In this document: positions 1 to 7,720 of the stretch, one piece after another | Numbering within the stretch: the stretch's first letter is position 1 | Layout of the letters: each line of letters starts with the position of its first letter | Origin: a virus | Direction: 5' to 3' (one strand) | Virus record (IMG/VR): IMGVR_UViG_3300028030_000008 | Coordinates: 1-64,000 of that record | Length of the DNA: 64,000 nt | Position numbers and translations under genes: made by a program | The notes under the pieces: generated by a model | Database searches by the model: none | Told to the model about the DNA's origin: nothing | The model's input: only the letters and a program-made list of their open reading frames with translations

Positions 1-371
1 GGTGTACCCTGTGTGAGCCACTCGATAATTCCAAATTGACCACCATTGTATGTTGGATGGTTGATTGCTATTTCGCTCGTTACCGTAACACTGTCGCCTA
101 TCGTATCGCTTTTGTGCCTGATGGCGTCGCTTTCCACAAGTGTCGCGTCAAGGCTTGTGCCATGAAGTCGCTCACTCGCCCTGATACTTGGTTGGTCAAA
201 GGCGTCTCTTGGTTCTACTTTTCCTTTTGGCGCAAACTTTCTGATACTACCAAGAAGGTGTTGCATTGAAACTTCGAGTGCGTCTTCCGTTAATCTTGCA
301 GCACGTTTTTTGTCAAGAGACTTTTTAATGTCATCAAAGAGTACAGGAAAGCGATTTATATAGTCGCCCAT
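1..371 (-). CDS. Phage tail-completion-like protein (partial, runs off left edge)
   Basis: Open frame of 123 codons from ATG at 371 to the window edge without a stop; the C-terminus is outside the window. A GGAG-type ribosome site precedes the ATG, which overlaps the end of the connector gene by 16 bases. The protein starts MGDYINRFPVLFDDIKKSL and carries a 'NHPTYNGGQFGIIEWLTQGT' stretch, like the HK97 gp10/tail-completion families. Its place directly after connector and capsid genes fits a head-tail joining or tail-terminator role. Function is inferred from order and weak resemblance. Confidence 0.65.
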   Translation of the reverse strand, partial: MGDYINRFPVLFDDIKKSLDKKRAARLTEDALEVSMQHLLGSIRKFAPKGKVEPRDAFDQPSIRASERLHGTSLDATLVESDAIRHKSDTIGDSVTVTSEIAINHPTYNGGQFGIIEWLTQGT

Positions 372-985
372 TCTCCAACTCCGGTATCGAAATCGCCAAG
401 ACTGTAAAGATAGTCCCAAGGTACATCAAGATACTCAAATACCTTTTGCATATTTTCGACTTTTTCAGTCATAGCCTTTAGGCTTTCGTGCTGCATTGGG
501 TTATAGTGGCCTTCCATATAGTCCGATGTTGGACCAGCGCGTCCTCTAAGTTGGCTTTCAGCTTCGGTGTCTGCATAGTAGCTGGCGCGAAATCTGGTCT
601 GGGAACGTCTACTTCTTGGGTCCCAGACCTGTAAAAGCTCGGCGTCGAACTCTTGTTTGAAAATGTTCTTTTGATCCCCTCTCCTGTTAGGATTTGACAC
701 TGTTGGGCCAGCAATCATTCCAGCCACACCGGTTACACACAACAGTTGAAGGTACTGAGTTTGACTAGCAGGCCAGTCCTCGTCATCTAAATCTTCAAAC
801 GGGATTACATAACCTGCTGATTGGAAGGTTCTCTCTATCTGCGCCGAAATCCAATTGATATACGTATCAACCTGTGTTTTACTTGGCGTAGTATGCCCAT
901 CCGCGAAGTCAGCACCACCCTTGAGTAAATGAGGGAACAGTAAACCGACTTGCGCGGACAGACAATAGGGAGACACTTGTGCCAT
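356..985 (-). CDS. Putative head-tail connector (gp6-like adaptor)
   Basis: 209 residues, mostly acidic and helical, no membrane segment. It lies directly downstream of the major capsid gene and overlaps the next gene, the usual place of the DNA-packaging adaptor that docks under the portal. No diagnostic motif is visible, so the role rests on position. It could instead be another neck protein. Confidence 0.6.
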   Translation of the reverse strand: MAQVSPYCLSAQVGLLFPHLLKGGADFADGHTTPSKTQVDTYINWISAQIERTFQSAGYVIPFEDLDDEDWPASQTQYLQLLCVTGVAGMIAGPTVSNPNRRGDQKNIFKQEFDAELLQVWDPRSRRSQTRFRASYYADTEAESQLRGRAGPTSDYMEGHYNPMQHESLKAMTEKVENMQKVFEYLDVPWDYLYSLGDFDTGVGEWATI

Positions 986-996
986 GTGGCGTCATC

Positions 997-2208
997 CTAA
1001 GCTAATACTTGCAAAACCATCCGGTTAGCGCCTTCGTCCGCGTCGTCGCCATTCGTAAAGACAGGCCACGCGATAACGTTTACACCGACTTCGCGGTTGT
1101 AGTTGGGCTTGGGGTCTTTGAACGTCCAGGGCATCTTGCCGGGCTTCCAGCTTTCGTCAGCTTGCTCGATTGGCGCAGTACCCATTCGTAGCCCAATGTC
1201 GCCGGGCGGCAGAATGATAATCTTGTTACGCGGCAGGAAGTGGACGCGGGTTTTGGTAGCCGCAGAACCGAGACTTTCGGTTCTGTAAGTCCAGAACGCA
1301 TCGTAGGTCATAAAGTTCCAACCGAGTTTGGTCTTGATGTAGTCTTTAACATCTACATCAGTCACAAAATTTCGAGCGCCGGTTTGCTCTTTGTTTGAGC
1401 CAAGAATGTACTCTTTGATGTCGTCGTTTTCGGCCATCAAGTCAAAGGTGCTTTGGGGAACAATAACCGTGCCGCCCCAGAAGTCAATCCCGTACTTTTC
1501 TGAACCAATCTGGCGCATCAATCTAAACTGACCAAGGATGTCTGCGCTGGGGTCTGACCAATACTTTCTTTGGTCAGCGGTAGCGGCAGAGCCAGCGTAA
1601 TTCACCAAACTGGCAACGTCCTGATTCATGTCAGATGGCATTGGGAAAGTCCAAGTGCCAGAGTATTCAGCGTTCCAGTGAGCCGGGGGGTTGCTAATTG
1701 CAGAGCCAGCGTCGTTTACCGGAGGCCAAACCAGAGAGCCAAGCAAGGCGTGGACGGTGAAGTATTCCAAAGTAACATCAACGTCGTCTTCACACAAGCT
1801 CATTTTGCGTTGAATTTCTTTGGCGATGGCCCGTTTGTTGCGCTTGCTAACAGAAGTGTTGCCAGCATTGAAAACTGCAAGCTCTCCGGCTTCTCGTATC
1901 TTTTGAACAATGTTTGGTTTAATGTTTCGAGCAGATTTTACATCCTGCATCGAGAGCATCATCGTAGAGAACAGCGGGTCGCCAACAGGGATTGCTTGCC
2001 CATCAGGGGCGTACAGGCCAGCCAGGTTGCTTTCGGCCTGTGTTTTTTCTAAAAGAACTTCCCTTTCGTAAAAGTTCTCAAACGGCGCAAGCTTTGGTTG
2101 AAGATATTTCTGTCGCCAACCTCGCTTGGAGTCGTCAGGGCGCTCATTTAGCACCTTATACAAGAACTTCGGAGTCAAGGGATTTAACGGGAATAAATCA
2201 GTAGCCAT
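997..2208 (-). CDS. Major capsid protein (lambda gpE-like)
   Basis: 403 residues, a usual length for HK97-fold capsid subunits of the gpE family. It follows the protease/scaffold and decoration genes in the lambda/Mu-type order. The start ATG has the site AAGGAGGATACAA just upstream, the strongest in this operon, as expected for the most abundant product. The middle region contains 'YGIDFWGGTVIVPQSTFDLM' and a late 'FLPRNKIIILPPGDIGLRMG' segment, typical of gpE-like capsid proteins in which late strands end in a short loop about residues 320-345. Family call is from pattern and order, not from a search. Confidence 0.78.
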   Translation of the reverse strand: MATDLFPLNPLTPKFLYKVLNERPDDSKRGWRQKYLQPKLAPFENFYEREVLLEKTQAESNLAGLYAPDGQAIPVGDPLFSTMMLSMQDVKSARNIKPNIVQKIREAGELAVFNAGNTSVSKRNKRAIAKEIQRKMSLCEDDVDVTLEYFTVHALLGSLVWPPVNDAGSAISNPPAHWNAEYSGTWTFPMPSDMNQDVASLVNYAGSAATADQRKYWSDPSADILGQFRLMRQIGSEKYGIDFWGGTVIVPQSTFDLMAENDDIKEYILGSNKEQTGARNFVTDVDVKDYIKTKLGWNFMTYDAFWTYRTESLGSAATKTRVHFLPRNKIIILPPGDIGLRMGTAPIEQADESWKPGKMPWTFKDPKPNYNREVGVNVIAWPVFTNGDDADEGANRMVLQVLA

Positions 2209-2219
2209 TTGTATCCTCC

Positions 2220-2618
2220 TTAAACCCAGTGAATGTCGGCCAGATGGCCCTTAATCGTAGACGAAACAGAACCCAAAGAGCCACCCAGGACATAGCAATT
2301 GCCTTCGATGATTTCGCCGTGATACACAGGCGTCATCCCGTAGTTTCCGTGCGTTACGTCAATAAAGTCATCAGCAAATACACCAACGGCGGTGTCAGAG
2401 CCAGTTCCATAAGCGGCAGAGGAGTTGTAGGGAACGAATTGACCAAGGTCGGTGTTCTTTGCAATAATCAAGCCGGGTCGTACTTCTTTGACACCGTTTG
2501 CGTCTTCGGGCCAGTAAGTTGCGGCAAACTCAAGCCCGATCAATTTCATGATGCCGGTTTGGTTGGCGATTACTTCCCGGATATTTTCACGCGCTTGCCA
2601 GTCTGTTTGATAAGGCAT
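2220..2618 (-). CDS. Putative head decoration protein (lambda gpD-like)
   Basis: 132 residues between scaffold/protease and capsid genes, the position of gpD in lambda-like heads. The sequence is rich in Gly, Val and Asp with short beta-prone stretches ('VRPGLIIAKNTDLGQFVPY'). Its start overlaps the stop of the upstream gene by one base (TAATG), suggesting translational coupling. It would trim the outside of the mature capsid at three-fold sites. Confidence 0.62.
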   Translation of the reverse strand: MPYQTDWQARENIREVIANQTGIMKLIGLEFAATYWPEDANGVKEVRPGLIIAKNTDLGQFVPYNSSAAYGTGSDTAVGVFADDFIDVTHGNYGMTPVYHGEIIEGNCYVLGGSLGSVSSTIKGHLADIHWV

Positions 2619-3718
2619 TATTTAACCTCCCAAAGAGCTTTGGCTGCTTCGTCGAGTTCATCGTCGCTCAGAGCGGTAGATTCTTCGCCGCCATGCTCTT
2701 TATCCATACGCTCGTCTTCGCCTGCGGTTTTGCCCTCAAAACCAATAGTGCGGTCAAGGTTCTGCGCTAGGCTAAGAAAAGCTCTAGTGTAATAACTGCG
2801 AACATCTTCAAGGCTGTAGTTGTCTTCGAGCTTGATTTCTCCATCTTCCCCTAACGGGGCTTCCAAGAGAACTTTTTCAATCGTCTCAAGGGTGACTGCT
2901 GGTAATATTTTACCGTCTTTCGGCAACTTAATATCAGCCATCAGTGCGCGGACATTGGCCTCGCGTTTAGCCTTTTTCAACGCAAGGTTGTCAGCTTCGA
3001 GAGCTTCAAGTCGAGCTTGTAAAGCCGCCGGAATTTCAGGCTCGGGTTCGGGAAGTTGAGCTTCCAGTGCCTTCACCTTATTTTCCAATTCATCAACCTT
3101 GCTTTCCAAACCCGCAATAGTTGACTCGGCCTCGTTGAGCTTTACATTATGCTCCTCAAGGGTAATGGTGTCAGTCATAGCATCCTCCTCTGTAGGATTT
3201 TCAAACATAGAGTTTCCATTTTCATTAACTTCTAAAACCACCTCTTGACCGTAAGAAGCGGACATTAGTCTATTTGAAGTGTAATTGGGGTGATATTCAA
3301 TCGAGGCTGCGGCGTAACCCAATAGAGCATCTTTCGCCGCTTTTGATACAACAGGGCCGTGACCAACCAGTAGCTTGTCGCCACCCACTTCCTCTTGTTG
3401 TATCCATCCGTTCTTGCTCTTCTCGAACCATACTAGCATGCCAAGTTCTGGTCGGTGACGAATATCAAGACCAACTTGCCCATCGTAGACCTCATTCTCC
3501 CAGTTCTTGAGAAATTCTTCGTACTCATCATCAAAAAACTTGAGAGTTTCACCCGTTCGCCCGTAGCGGTACTTACCCTGCACCATAAACGGGACACGGG
3601 CATATTCAACCCCATCCTTATCGTAAAATTCAATGGGGTGTTTTCTTAGGCGAACATTGGGGCGGTTGGTTGCGGCTACCCCTAGAATTGTTTTACCATT
3701 TCCTGTTTTGTTTGCCAT
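2618..3718 (-). CDS. Prohead protease/scaffold fusion (Mu gpI-like)
   Basis: 366 residues from ATG 3718. The N-terminal half (to about residue 180) resembles the Mu-type head protease region, with 'VGHGPVVSKAAKDALLGYAA' near the end. The middle (about 190-260) is a heptad-rich coiled coil ('LEEHNVKLNEAESTIAGLES'), followed by a Pro/Glu linker and an acidic C-terminus, as in scaffolds joined to a protease. It likely shapes and then matures the prohead. The frame is open 72 bases further upstream, but that stretch contains an intrinsic terminator, so I use ATG 3718. The ribosome site there is weak. Confidence 0.68.
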   Translation of the reverse strand: MANKTGNGKTILGVAATNRPNVRLRKHPIEFYDKDGVEYARVPFMVQGKYRYGRTGETLKFFDDEYEEFLKNWENEVYDGQVGLDIRHRPELGMLVWFEKSKNGWIQQEEVGGDKLLVGHGPVVSKAAKDALLGYAAASIEYHPNYTSNRLMSASYGQEVVLEVNENGNSMFENPTEEDAMTDTITLEEHNVKLNEAESTIAGLESKVDELENKVKALEAQLPEPEPEIPAALQARLEALEADNLALKKAKREANVRALMADIKLPKDGKILPAVTLETIEKVLLEAPLGEDGEIKLEDNYSLEDVRSYYTRAFLSLAQNLDRTIGFEGKTAGEDERMDKEHGGEESTALSDDELDEAAKALWEVK

Positions 3719-3741
3719 ATCTTCAAGCCCTTGTTTTTGGA

Positions 3742-3774
3742 CATAAAAAAAAGCAGCGGTCTTCGGACCGCTGC
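3742..3774 (-). terminator. Intrinsic terminator ending the omega-RNA-like transcript
   Basis: A perfect 9-bp stem with a tetraloop (GCAGCGGTC/GACCGCTGC, 3753-3774) is followed on the minus strand by eight U. It lies between the omega-RNA-like unit and the start of the head operon. It could end a short RNA or act as an attenuator that late genes must read through. Confidence 0.85.
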
Positions 3775-3910
3775 GGGTAAGAGTTATCAATTAGTGTCGT
3801 GACTGCTCCCCCGGCTAAAGTATGGGGGCTTCTACAGTGGTCTAACCACTGAGACTCACCAGTCCGCGAGTCAGAATGTTGATTACCGCGCTAAGGTCGC
3901 GGTCAATCTT
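3745..3910 (-). ncRNA. Solo omega-RNA-like transcript with own promoter and terminator
   Basis: Predicted RNA of about 165 nt from near 3910 to the U-tract at 3745. It folds into a chain of clean hairpins: ACCGCG/CGCGGT, GACTC/GAGTC, CAGTGGT/ACCACTG (7 bp), and CCCCC-atactttag-(CC)GGGGG. The last hairpin has the look of the 3' scaffold of IS200/IS605 TnpB guide RNAs (omega RNA). About 25-30 nt lie between that hairpin and the terminator, in the place of a guide. The 5' half still encodes a TnpB C-terminal fragment, but no TnpB body is present. The function as a guide RNA is inference. Confidence 0.6.
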
Positions 3911-3919
3911 GAGTCCATA
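3842..3919 (-). pseudogene. tnpB: tnpB remnant: C-terminal RuvC-III piece
   Basis: Reading leftward, 25 codons ending in TAG at 3844-3842 give 'GLKIDRDLSAVINILTRGL', which matches the RuvC-III end of TnpB (consensus D-R-D-x-N-A-A-x-N-I-L). All upstream TnpB sequence is missing; a promoter sits where it should be. The codons survive mainly because they overlap the guide-RNA scaffold. Confidence 0.72.
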
Positions 3920-3945
3920 ATATCATGAAATTATAAATATGTCAA
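3917..3945 (-). promoter_or_regulatory. Promoter of the omega-RNA-like unit
   Basis: On the minus strand TTGACA (3945-3940), a 17-base spacer and TATTAT (3922-3917) form a near-consensus sigma70 promoter. The start would fall near 3910. It is back to back with the rightward promoter at 3983-4011. Confidence 0.75.
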
Positions 3946-3982
3946 GTCAACCATCTTTGTTACAAAAAACCATAAGTGTTTT

Positions 3983-4011
3983 TTGCTAGAATATGACAAA
4001 CGTGCTATAAT
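3983..4011 (+). promoter_or_regulatory. Promoter for leaderless gene at 4018
   Basis: TTGCTA (3983-3988), 17-base spacer, TATAAT (4006-4011) with extended TGC just before the -10. Only six bases separate the -10 from the ATG at 4018, so the transcript should start at or next to the start codon. No Shine-Dalgarno site exists. Confidence 0.78.
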
Positions 4012-4017
4012 ACTACT

Positions 4018-4545
4018 ATGTCAAAGATAAACATACGCTATCCATCCACAGTTCAGCCCTCTCAGATTTGGGAGGGCGGAGGCAAGTCAATTGAAAAGCA
4101 CTACGTAATGGTGCTAAGAGTTGATGATGAGTACGCATATTGTTTCTCTTGTGGTAGCTTTCGAGAAACAAGAATTAAGCTATCCCGCTTTAATGCAAAG
4201 ACAACCGGATACTTCTTTGTTGCTAATCTTCTTGATTTAATCGAGAAGAGTAAGGGGTTTGTAACACCAATAGTTAATGAGAGAACATTCTTCCGCTTCC
4301 TTAGTGGCTTTCTATATCACAAGGATTACAGCGAAGGTAACGCGGCACAACTAACCCGTTGGTTGGATTATGAAATGACAAGACCAGAGAATGTTGATAG
4401 AAGTTACCCCAAGATACTGGATAGATACTTTACGGTGTACTTACCTTACGCAAAGAACTTGACAGCCAAAGCAAAGGATATTGACGAATTACTGTTTACA
4501 TTGAGCAGTAGAGGAGTATGGGATGAAAGAACTGGTTTGGTTTGA
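4018..4545 (+). CDS. Unknown protein, first gene of rightward block, leaderless
   Basis: 175 residues, not recognised. One 'YCFSCGSF' CxxC pair is visible near residue 40, without a second pair. Being the first gene after a strong promoter in front of an exonuclease and SSB suggests an early product. Its mRNA is predicted leaderless (promoter entry just upstream). The 3' end overlaps the exonuclease gene by 23 bases. Confidence 0.75.
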   Translation: MSKINIRYPSTVQPSQIWEGGGKSIEKHYVMVLRVDDEYAYCFSCGSFRETRIKLSRFNAKTTGYFFVANLLDLIEKSKGFVTPIVNERTFFRFLSGFLYHKDYSEGNAAQLTRWLDYEMTRPENVDRSYPKILDRYFTVYLPYAKNLTAKAKDIDELLFTLSSRGVWDERTGLV

Positions 4546-5146
4546 TCTCGAAACATCTGGTCTTGACATGCAAAGGCATCAAATTATTCAAATTGCAATG
4601 ATTGCTACCGACCACAACCTTGAAATTTTAGAGACAGAAGCTTTCAAGTTAGAGTTTAGCGTCAAAATTGCAAGCCCTGATGCTCTAAAGGTTAATGGGT
4701 ATAGTGAAGAAAAATGGGAAGACGCAATTGGGCAACTTGAGGGAGTAGAGCGCATCAGGAGCTTCATGGAAAAACATGCAACATGGCAAAAACAAGGCAG
4801 TACGCATAAGTTCGCTGAACTTGCCGGGCACAATGTTGCTCTGTTTGATGCTCCGTTTTTAAGCGCATACTTTAAGCGAGCCAAAACATTTCTACCAGCA
4901 ACGCACTGGACTGGCGGACAAGTTGACACCCTGCAAATGGCAAAGTCGTACTTTTTTGCAATGGGTATTCAGGATAGCTTGAAACTCGGAAGCCTTTGCA
5001 AGCGGTTTGGGATTAAACTCGAAAACGCTCACGACGCGCTGGCTGACGTGATGGCGACGATTGAACTAGCGAAAGTGTTAAAAAATCAGATTGGATGTCA
5101 AGACAAGCTGGTGAGAGAGGCAATTAAACAAGGGGGTGTAATTTGA
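4523..5146 (+). CDS. DnaQ-like 3'-5' exonuclease (DEDDh)
   Basis: 207 residues with the three exonuclease motifs: FDLETSGL (ExoI, about residue 7), GHNVALFDAPFL (ExoII, about 102) and HDALADV (ExoIII, about 168). This is the epsilon-type fold that removes mismatched 3' ends. As a stand-alone enzyme near SSB it may proofread for a polymerase outside the window or degrade host DNA. A second, divergent DnaQ-like gene lies at 25787. Confidence 0.88.
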   Translation: MKELVWFDLETSGLDMQRHQIIQIAMIATDHNLEILETEAFKLEFSVKIASPDALKVNGYSEEKWEDAIGQLEGVERIRSFMEKHATWQKQGSTHKFAELAGHNVALFDAPFLSAYFKRAKTFLPATHWTGGQVDTLQMAKSYFFAMGIQDSLKLGSLCKRFGIKLENAHDALADVMATIELAKVLKNQIGCQDKLVREAIKQGGVI

Positions 5147-5463
5147 ATACAATTACGCTTACAATTGACGTAATGGATGAATGGAGTTTAGATTTAGCCG
5201 TTGGTGCAATACCAAAAGAGAAGAAGGACGAGTTATATAAATTCGCAAAAACATTGAAGGACAATCAGCAAGTAGTAAAGGCATCCAGAGAGCTATATGA
5301 CAAGGTTGCGATTGTCACAGACGCTTACTTGTATGAGTTCGGTGGCGCAAACTATGTTGAAGTGTACTACGTAATGCTTGAGGTGCTAAAAGCTCTTGCG
5401 TCAAATGGGCAAATTATAGACACTGCAACGGCATCCAAGGAAAACCAAGAGGAGGTATCATGA
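5143..5463 (+). CDS. Unknown small acidic protein
   Basis: 106 residues, no recognised domain. A TTG start overlaps the exonuclease stop by 4 bases, so the two are likely translated together. The sequence is helical and charged. Confidence 0.65.
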   Translation: MNTITLTIDVMDEWSLDLAVGAIPKEKKDELYKFAKTLKDNQQVVKASRELYDKVAIVTDAYLYEFGGANYVEVYYVMLEVLKALASNGQIIDTATASKENQEEVS

Positions 5464-5801
5464 AAATCAAAGGCGTAGCTGCAACAACACTTCCGTTTAA
5501 TATTCACAGTGGACTATTTCAATTTTCCATAGAACAGTTGCAAATGTTGGCAAGAACCGCAGTTGGAGTCTCTGTAACAAGAGACTTTTTACCCGGAAGA
5601 TTGGGTGTGGTAAGCAAGGCATTTGTGGAAGATGGCAACTTGATTATCGAGGCTGATTTGGATAATGCTGAGTTGTTAGATGGGTGGCACATCGTTCCAT
5701 CCTACACCTCTCATGATTTTGCCACATTAGAAATGTCATTAACGCAAAGCCCCGCAGATAAGAGCTTGCCACAGGTAGAAAGATTGAACTTGGAGGAATG
5801 A
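5460..5801 (+). CDS. Unknown protein
   Basis: 113 residues beginning MKIKGVAATTLPFNIHSG. It overlaps its upstream neighbour by 4 bases (ATGA) and has a GGAGG-type site in that gene's tail. The pattern of alternating hydrophobic residues in 'GRLGVVSKAFVEDGNLIIEA' suggests a beta-rich fold. Not recognised. Confidence 0.7.
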   Translation: MKIKGVAATTLPFNIHSGLFQFSIEQLQMLARTAVGVSVTRDFLPGRLGVVSKAFVEDGNLIIEADLDNAELLDGWHIVPSYTSHDFATLEMSLTQSPADKSLPQVERLNLEE

Positions 5802-5995
5802 TGACTAAGCAGAGACACACTAGAAGCTGCAAAACAGACCCTATATTGTTTATCGAGAAATACTGTACTATTGACGGTAAGCCAATTGTACTGTCTGAAT
5901 TACAAAAAACCTTCTTGAAACAAGAAATCATAATTCCATCATCTGGCGACGCAGAGTTTAAATTGTTATCCTTGGAACAAAAGAGCGAGGCATAA
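5798..5995 (+). CDS. Unknown small protein, terminase N-terminus-like
   Basis: 65 residues (64 if the second ATG at 5801 is used, better spaced from GGAGG). The stretch 'DPILFIEKYCTIDGKPIVLS' resembles the opening of large terminase subunits, but no ATPase motif follows. It may be a small protein of its own or a leftover. Overlaps both neighbours. Confidence 0.6.
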   Translation: MMTKQRHTRSCKTDPILFIEKYCTIDGKPIVLSELQKTFLKQEIIIPSSGDAEFKLLSLEQKSEA

Positions 5996-6303
5996 TGACA
6001 TTTATTGCGCCAATTTTAAAACGAACGGTTATCACCGGCGACTGCATCGTTAAGGACGGTAGAGGAAAGGGTTTTAGGTGTACACACCCAGATGTAACAC
6101 ACTTGGGCATTGAAAGAAAACTTTCTCTTGATAAAGAAAGACCATATATAGCTATAGAACGCAGTCAGTGCAAGTTTTGCGATGCGTATATTGAAGAATT
6201 TTGGCTAACCGCGTATCCAGATTACGAAAGCGGAGTAGCCGCAATGGGTGTTGCAAATTCGGTAATTGCTGGTGTTGATAAACTCGATAAAAGGGAGGGA
6301 TAA
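5995..6303 (+). CDS. Unknown Cys-containing protein
   Basis: 102 residues; 'SQCKFCDAYIEEFW' gives one CxxC with further Cys earlier ('DCIVKD', 'FRCTHPDV'), possibly one zinc site. The start overlaps the previous stop by one base. Not recognised. Confidence 0.65.
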   Translation: MTFIAPILKRTVITGDCIVKDGRGKGFRCTHPDVTHLGIERKLSLDKERPYIAIERSQCKFCDAYIEEFWLTAYPDYESGVAAMGVANSVIAGVDKLDKREG

Positions 6304-6726
6304 GTGTGTCATCATAAATGGAAAGAGATTTTAGCGGAAGACTACATTGGTGGTCTGATTGGGTTAAAATGCGAGAAATGCGGAAAATTTCTCTCAGAAA
6401 CAGAACATGGGTTATCTAAACATGTAAACGAGCTGGAAGATGCAGTTGCGGATGCCGGAGTTGTGTTTCGCAAGATGCCAGTAGAGGATGGATTTGCTGT
6501 TGTTGTTCGCGGTGATTGGCACAAAAAACTCTCAAAAGTGCCCGGAAGTAAAACACAGTTTATGCCGTACATTGATAGAGTTATGTTGACCATCGGCGAC
6601 ACAAAGGATAGCGGAGCAATTGTCATTCCAGTAGTCAAGGATACGGAGTTTGAAGTTGTAGAGCTTGATGGGCACAACGAGAATGAATGGGATATTGAAA
6701 TCATATTTAACAAAAAGGAGAAATAA
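6304..6726 (+). CDS. Unknown protein with N-terminal zinc ribbon-like knuckle
   Basis: 140 residues from GTG 6304. The N-terminus 'MCHHKW...LKCEKCGKFL' could bind zinc through C/H and CxxC. The rest is beta-prone. It sits immediately before ssb and ends 3 bases into its leader, so it is probably co-translated with it. Confidence 0.65.
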   Translation: MCHHKWKEILAEDYIGGLIGLKCEKCGKFLSETEHGLSKHVNELEDAVADAGVVFRKMPVEDGFAVVVRGDWHKKLSKVPGSKTQFMPYIDRVMLTIGDTKDSGAIVIPVVKDTEFEVVELDGHNENEWDIEIIFNKKEK

Positions 6727-7140
6727 ATGTATCAAAAGCTTACAATCATAGGAAACTTGGGCAGAGATCCGGTAATGAAATTTATGCCAAACGGCGACGC
6801 TGTAACAACCTTTAGTGTAGCTACGAGTAATAAGTACACAACAAAGGATGGTAGCAAGGTCGAGGAAACAACTTGGTTTAGAGTTACGGCTTGGCGACGA
6901 CTTGCAGAGATATGCAACCAGTATTTATCGAAAGGTTCAAAGGTGTTTATTGAGGGTAGACTGACGCCGGACAAGGAAACCGGCAGCCCTAGAGTTTACG
7001 AGGCCAACGATGGAACGCACAGAGCGTCTTTTGAGGTCTTGGCTCTTGAGGTTAAATTTCTAAGTAGTAAGGGTGATGTTGCCGCGAAACCACAGCAAGC
7101 ACAAACCCAAGAAGCGCCAGAGGAACAGATACCGTTTTAG
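6727..7140 (+). CDS. ssb: Single-stranded DNA-binding protein
   Basis: 137 residues. The OB-fold region (1-112) shows the SSB hallmarks 'IIGNLGRDPVMKFMPNGD', 'TTWFRVTAW' and 'YLSKGSKVFIEGRL'. A Gln/Ala-rich linker leads to an acidic tail ending EEQIPF, the tip that recruits partner enzymes in bacterial SSB. It coats single-stranded DNA during replication and recombination. A GGAG site lies just upstream. Confidence 0.95.
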   Translation: MYQKLTIIGNLGRDPVMKFMPNGDAVTTFSVATSNKYTTKDGSKVEETTWFRVTAWRRLAEICNQYLSKGSKVFIEGRLTPDKETGSPRVYEANDGTHRASFEVLALEVKFLSSKGDVAAKPQQAQTQEAPEEQIPF

Positions 7141-7186
7141 GCTACTAATTTCTCACTAATATCTCGCAAATTAGTATGGAGAGACA

Positions 7187-7720
7187 ATGCGACAAGCAAC
7201 AACTGATGGAAGACGAATAGTTCAAGCCCCTTGTCCGCCAGATGGCTACCACTCAACAACAGGTGTTGTTAGCGTAACGCTTTCTGACGACGAGGAAGTT
7301 GAATGGATATATTCGCCAGATGGGAAAAGTGTTATTGGGTATACTATCAAGAAAAAGAATAACACATCTCTTGGTGCAATTGATGTGTTACCAAACGGTA
7401 AACAGGCAGTAGCGCCTACGTTTTACTCGTACAAGGACGCGAAACCACCATACGACATCATCCTTGGTTTTACCAAGGCAAAAGAGAAAAGTGAAATCGC
7501 CATCGGTGTTCACAGCCTGCTAAAATCCCTTAACAGGTCTACTATAAGCTACGATACCGCGAAAAGGGTTATTCAGAGGAGAATGAAAAGAGCGATACTA
7601 GAGTTAAAGCCATCGGCAACTGTACATGACATGGAGAGTGCGTTGAAAAATTCAGACAATTGGTATTACAAGGCGTTTGGTAAAGATGACAGGCATCAAA
7701 ACCGGGAGAGGACAAAATAA
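7187..7720 (+). CDS. Unknown protein
   Basis: 177 residues with a strong site (TATGGAGAGACA) before the ATG. The first half is beta-rich, the second half basic and helical ('KRVIQRRMKRAILELKPS'). It overlaps the next gene by one base. Not recognised. Confidence 0.7.
   Translation: MRQATTDGRRIVQAPCPPDGYHSTTGVVSVTLSDDEEVEWIYSPDGKSVIGYTIKKKNNTSLGAIDVLPNGKQAVAPTFYSYKDAKPPYDIILGFTKAKEKSEIAIGVHSLLKSLNRSTISYDTAKRVIQRRMKRAILELKPSATVHDMESALKNSDNWYYKAFGKDDRHQNRERTK

Noticed and set aside
5798-5995. Second terminase large subunit
   Set aside because: Only a short N-terminus-like stretch; no ATPase or nuclease motif, and a full terL lies at 19651.
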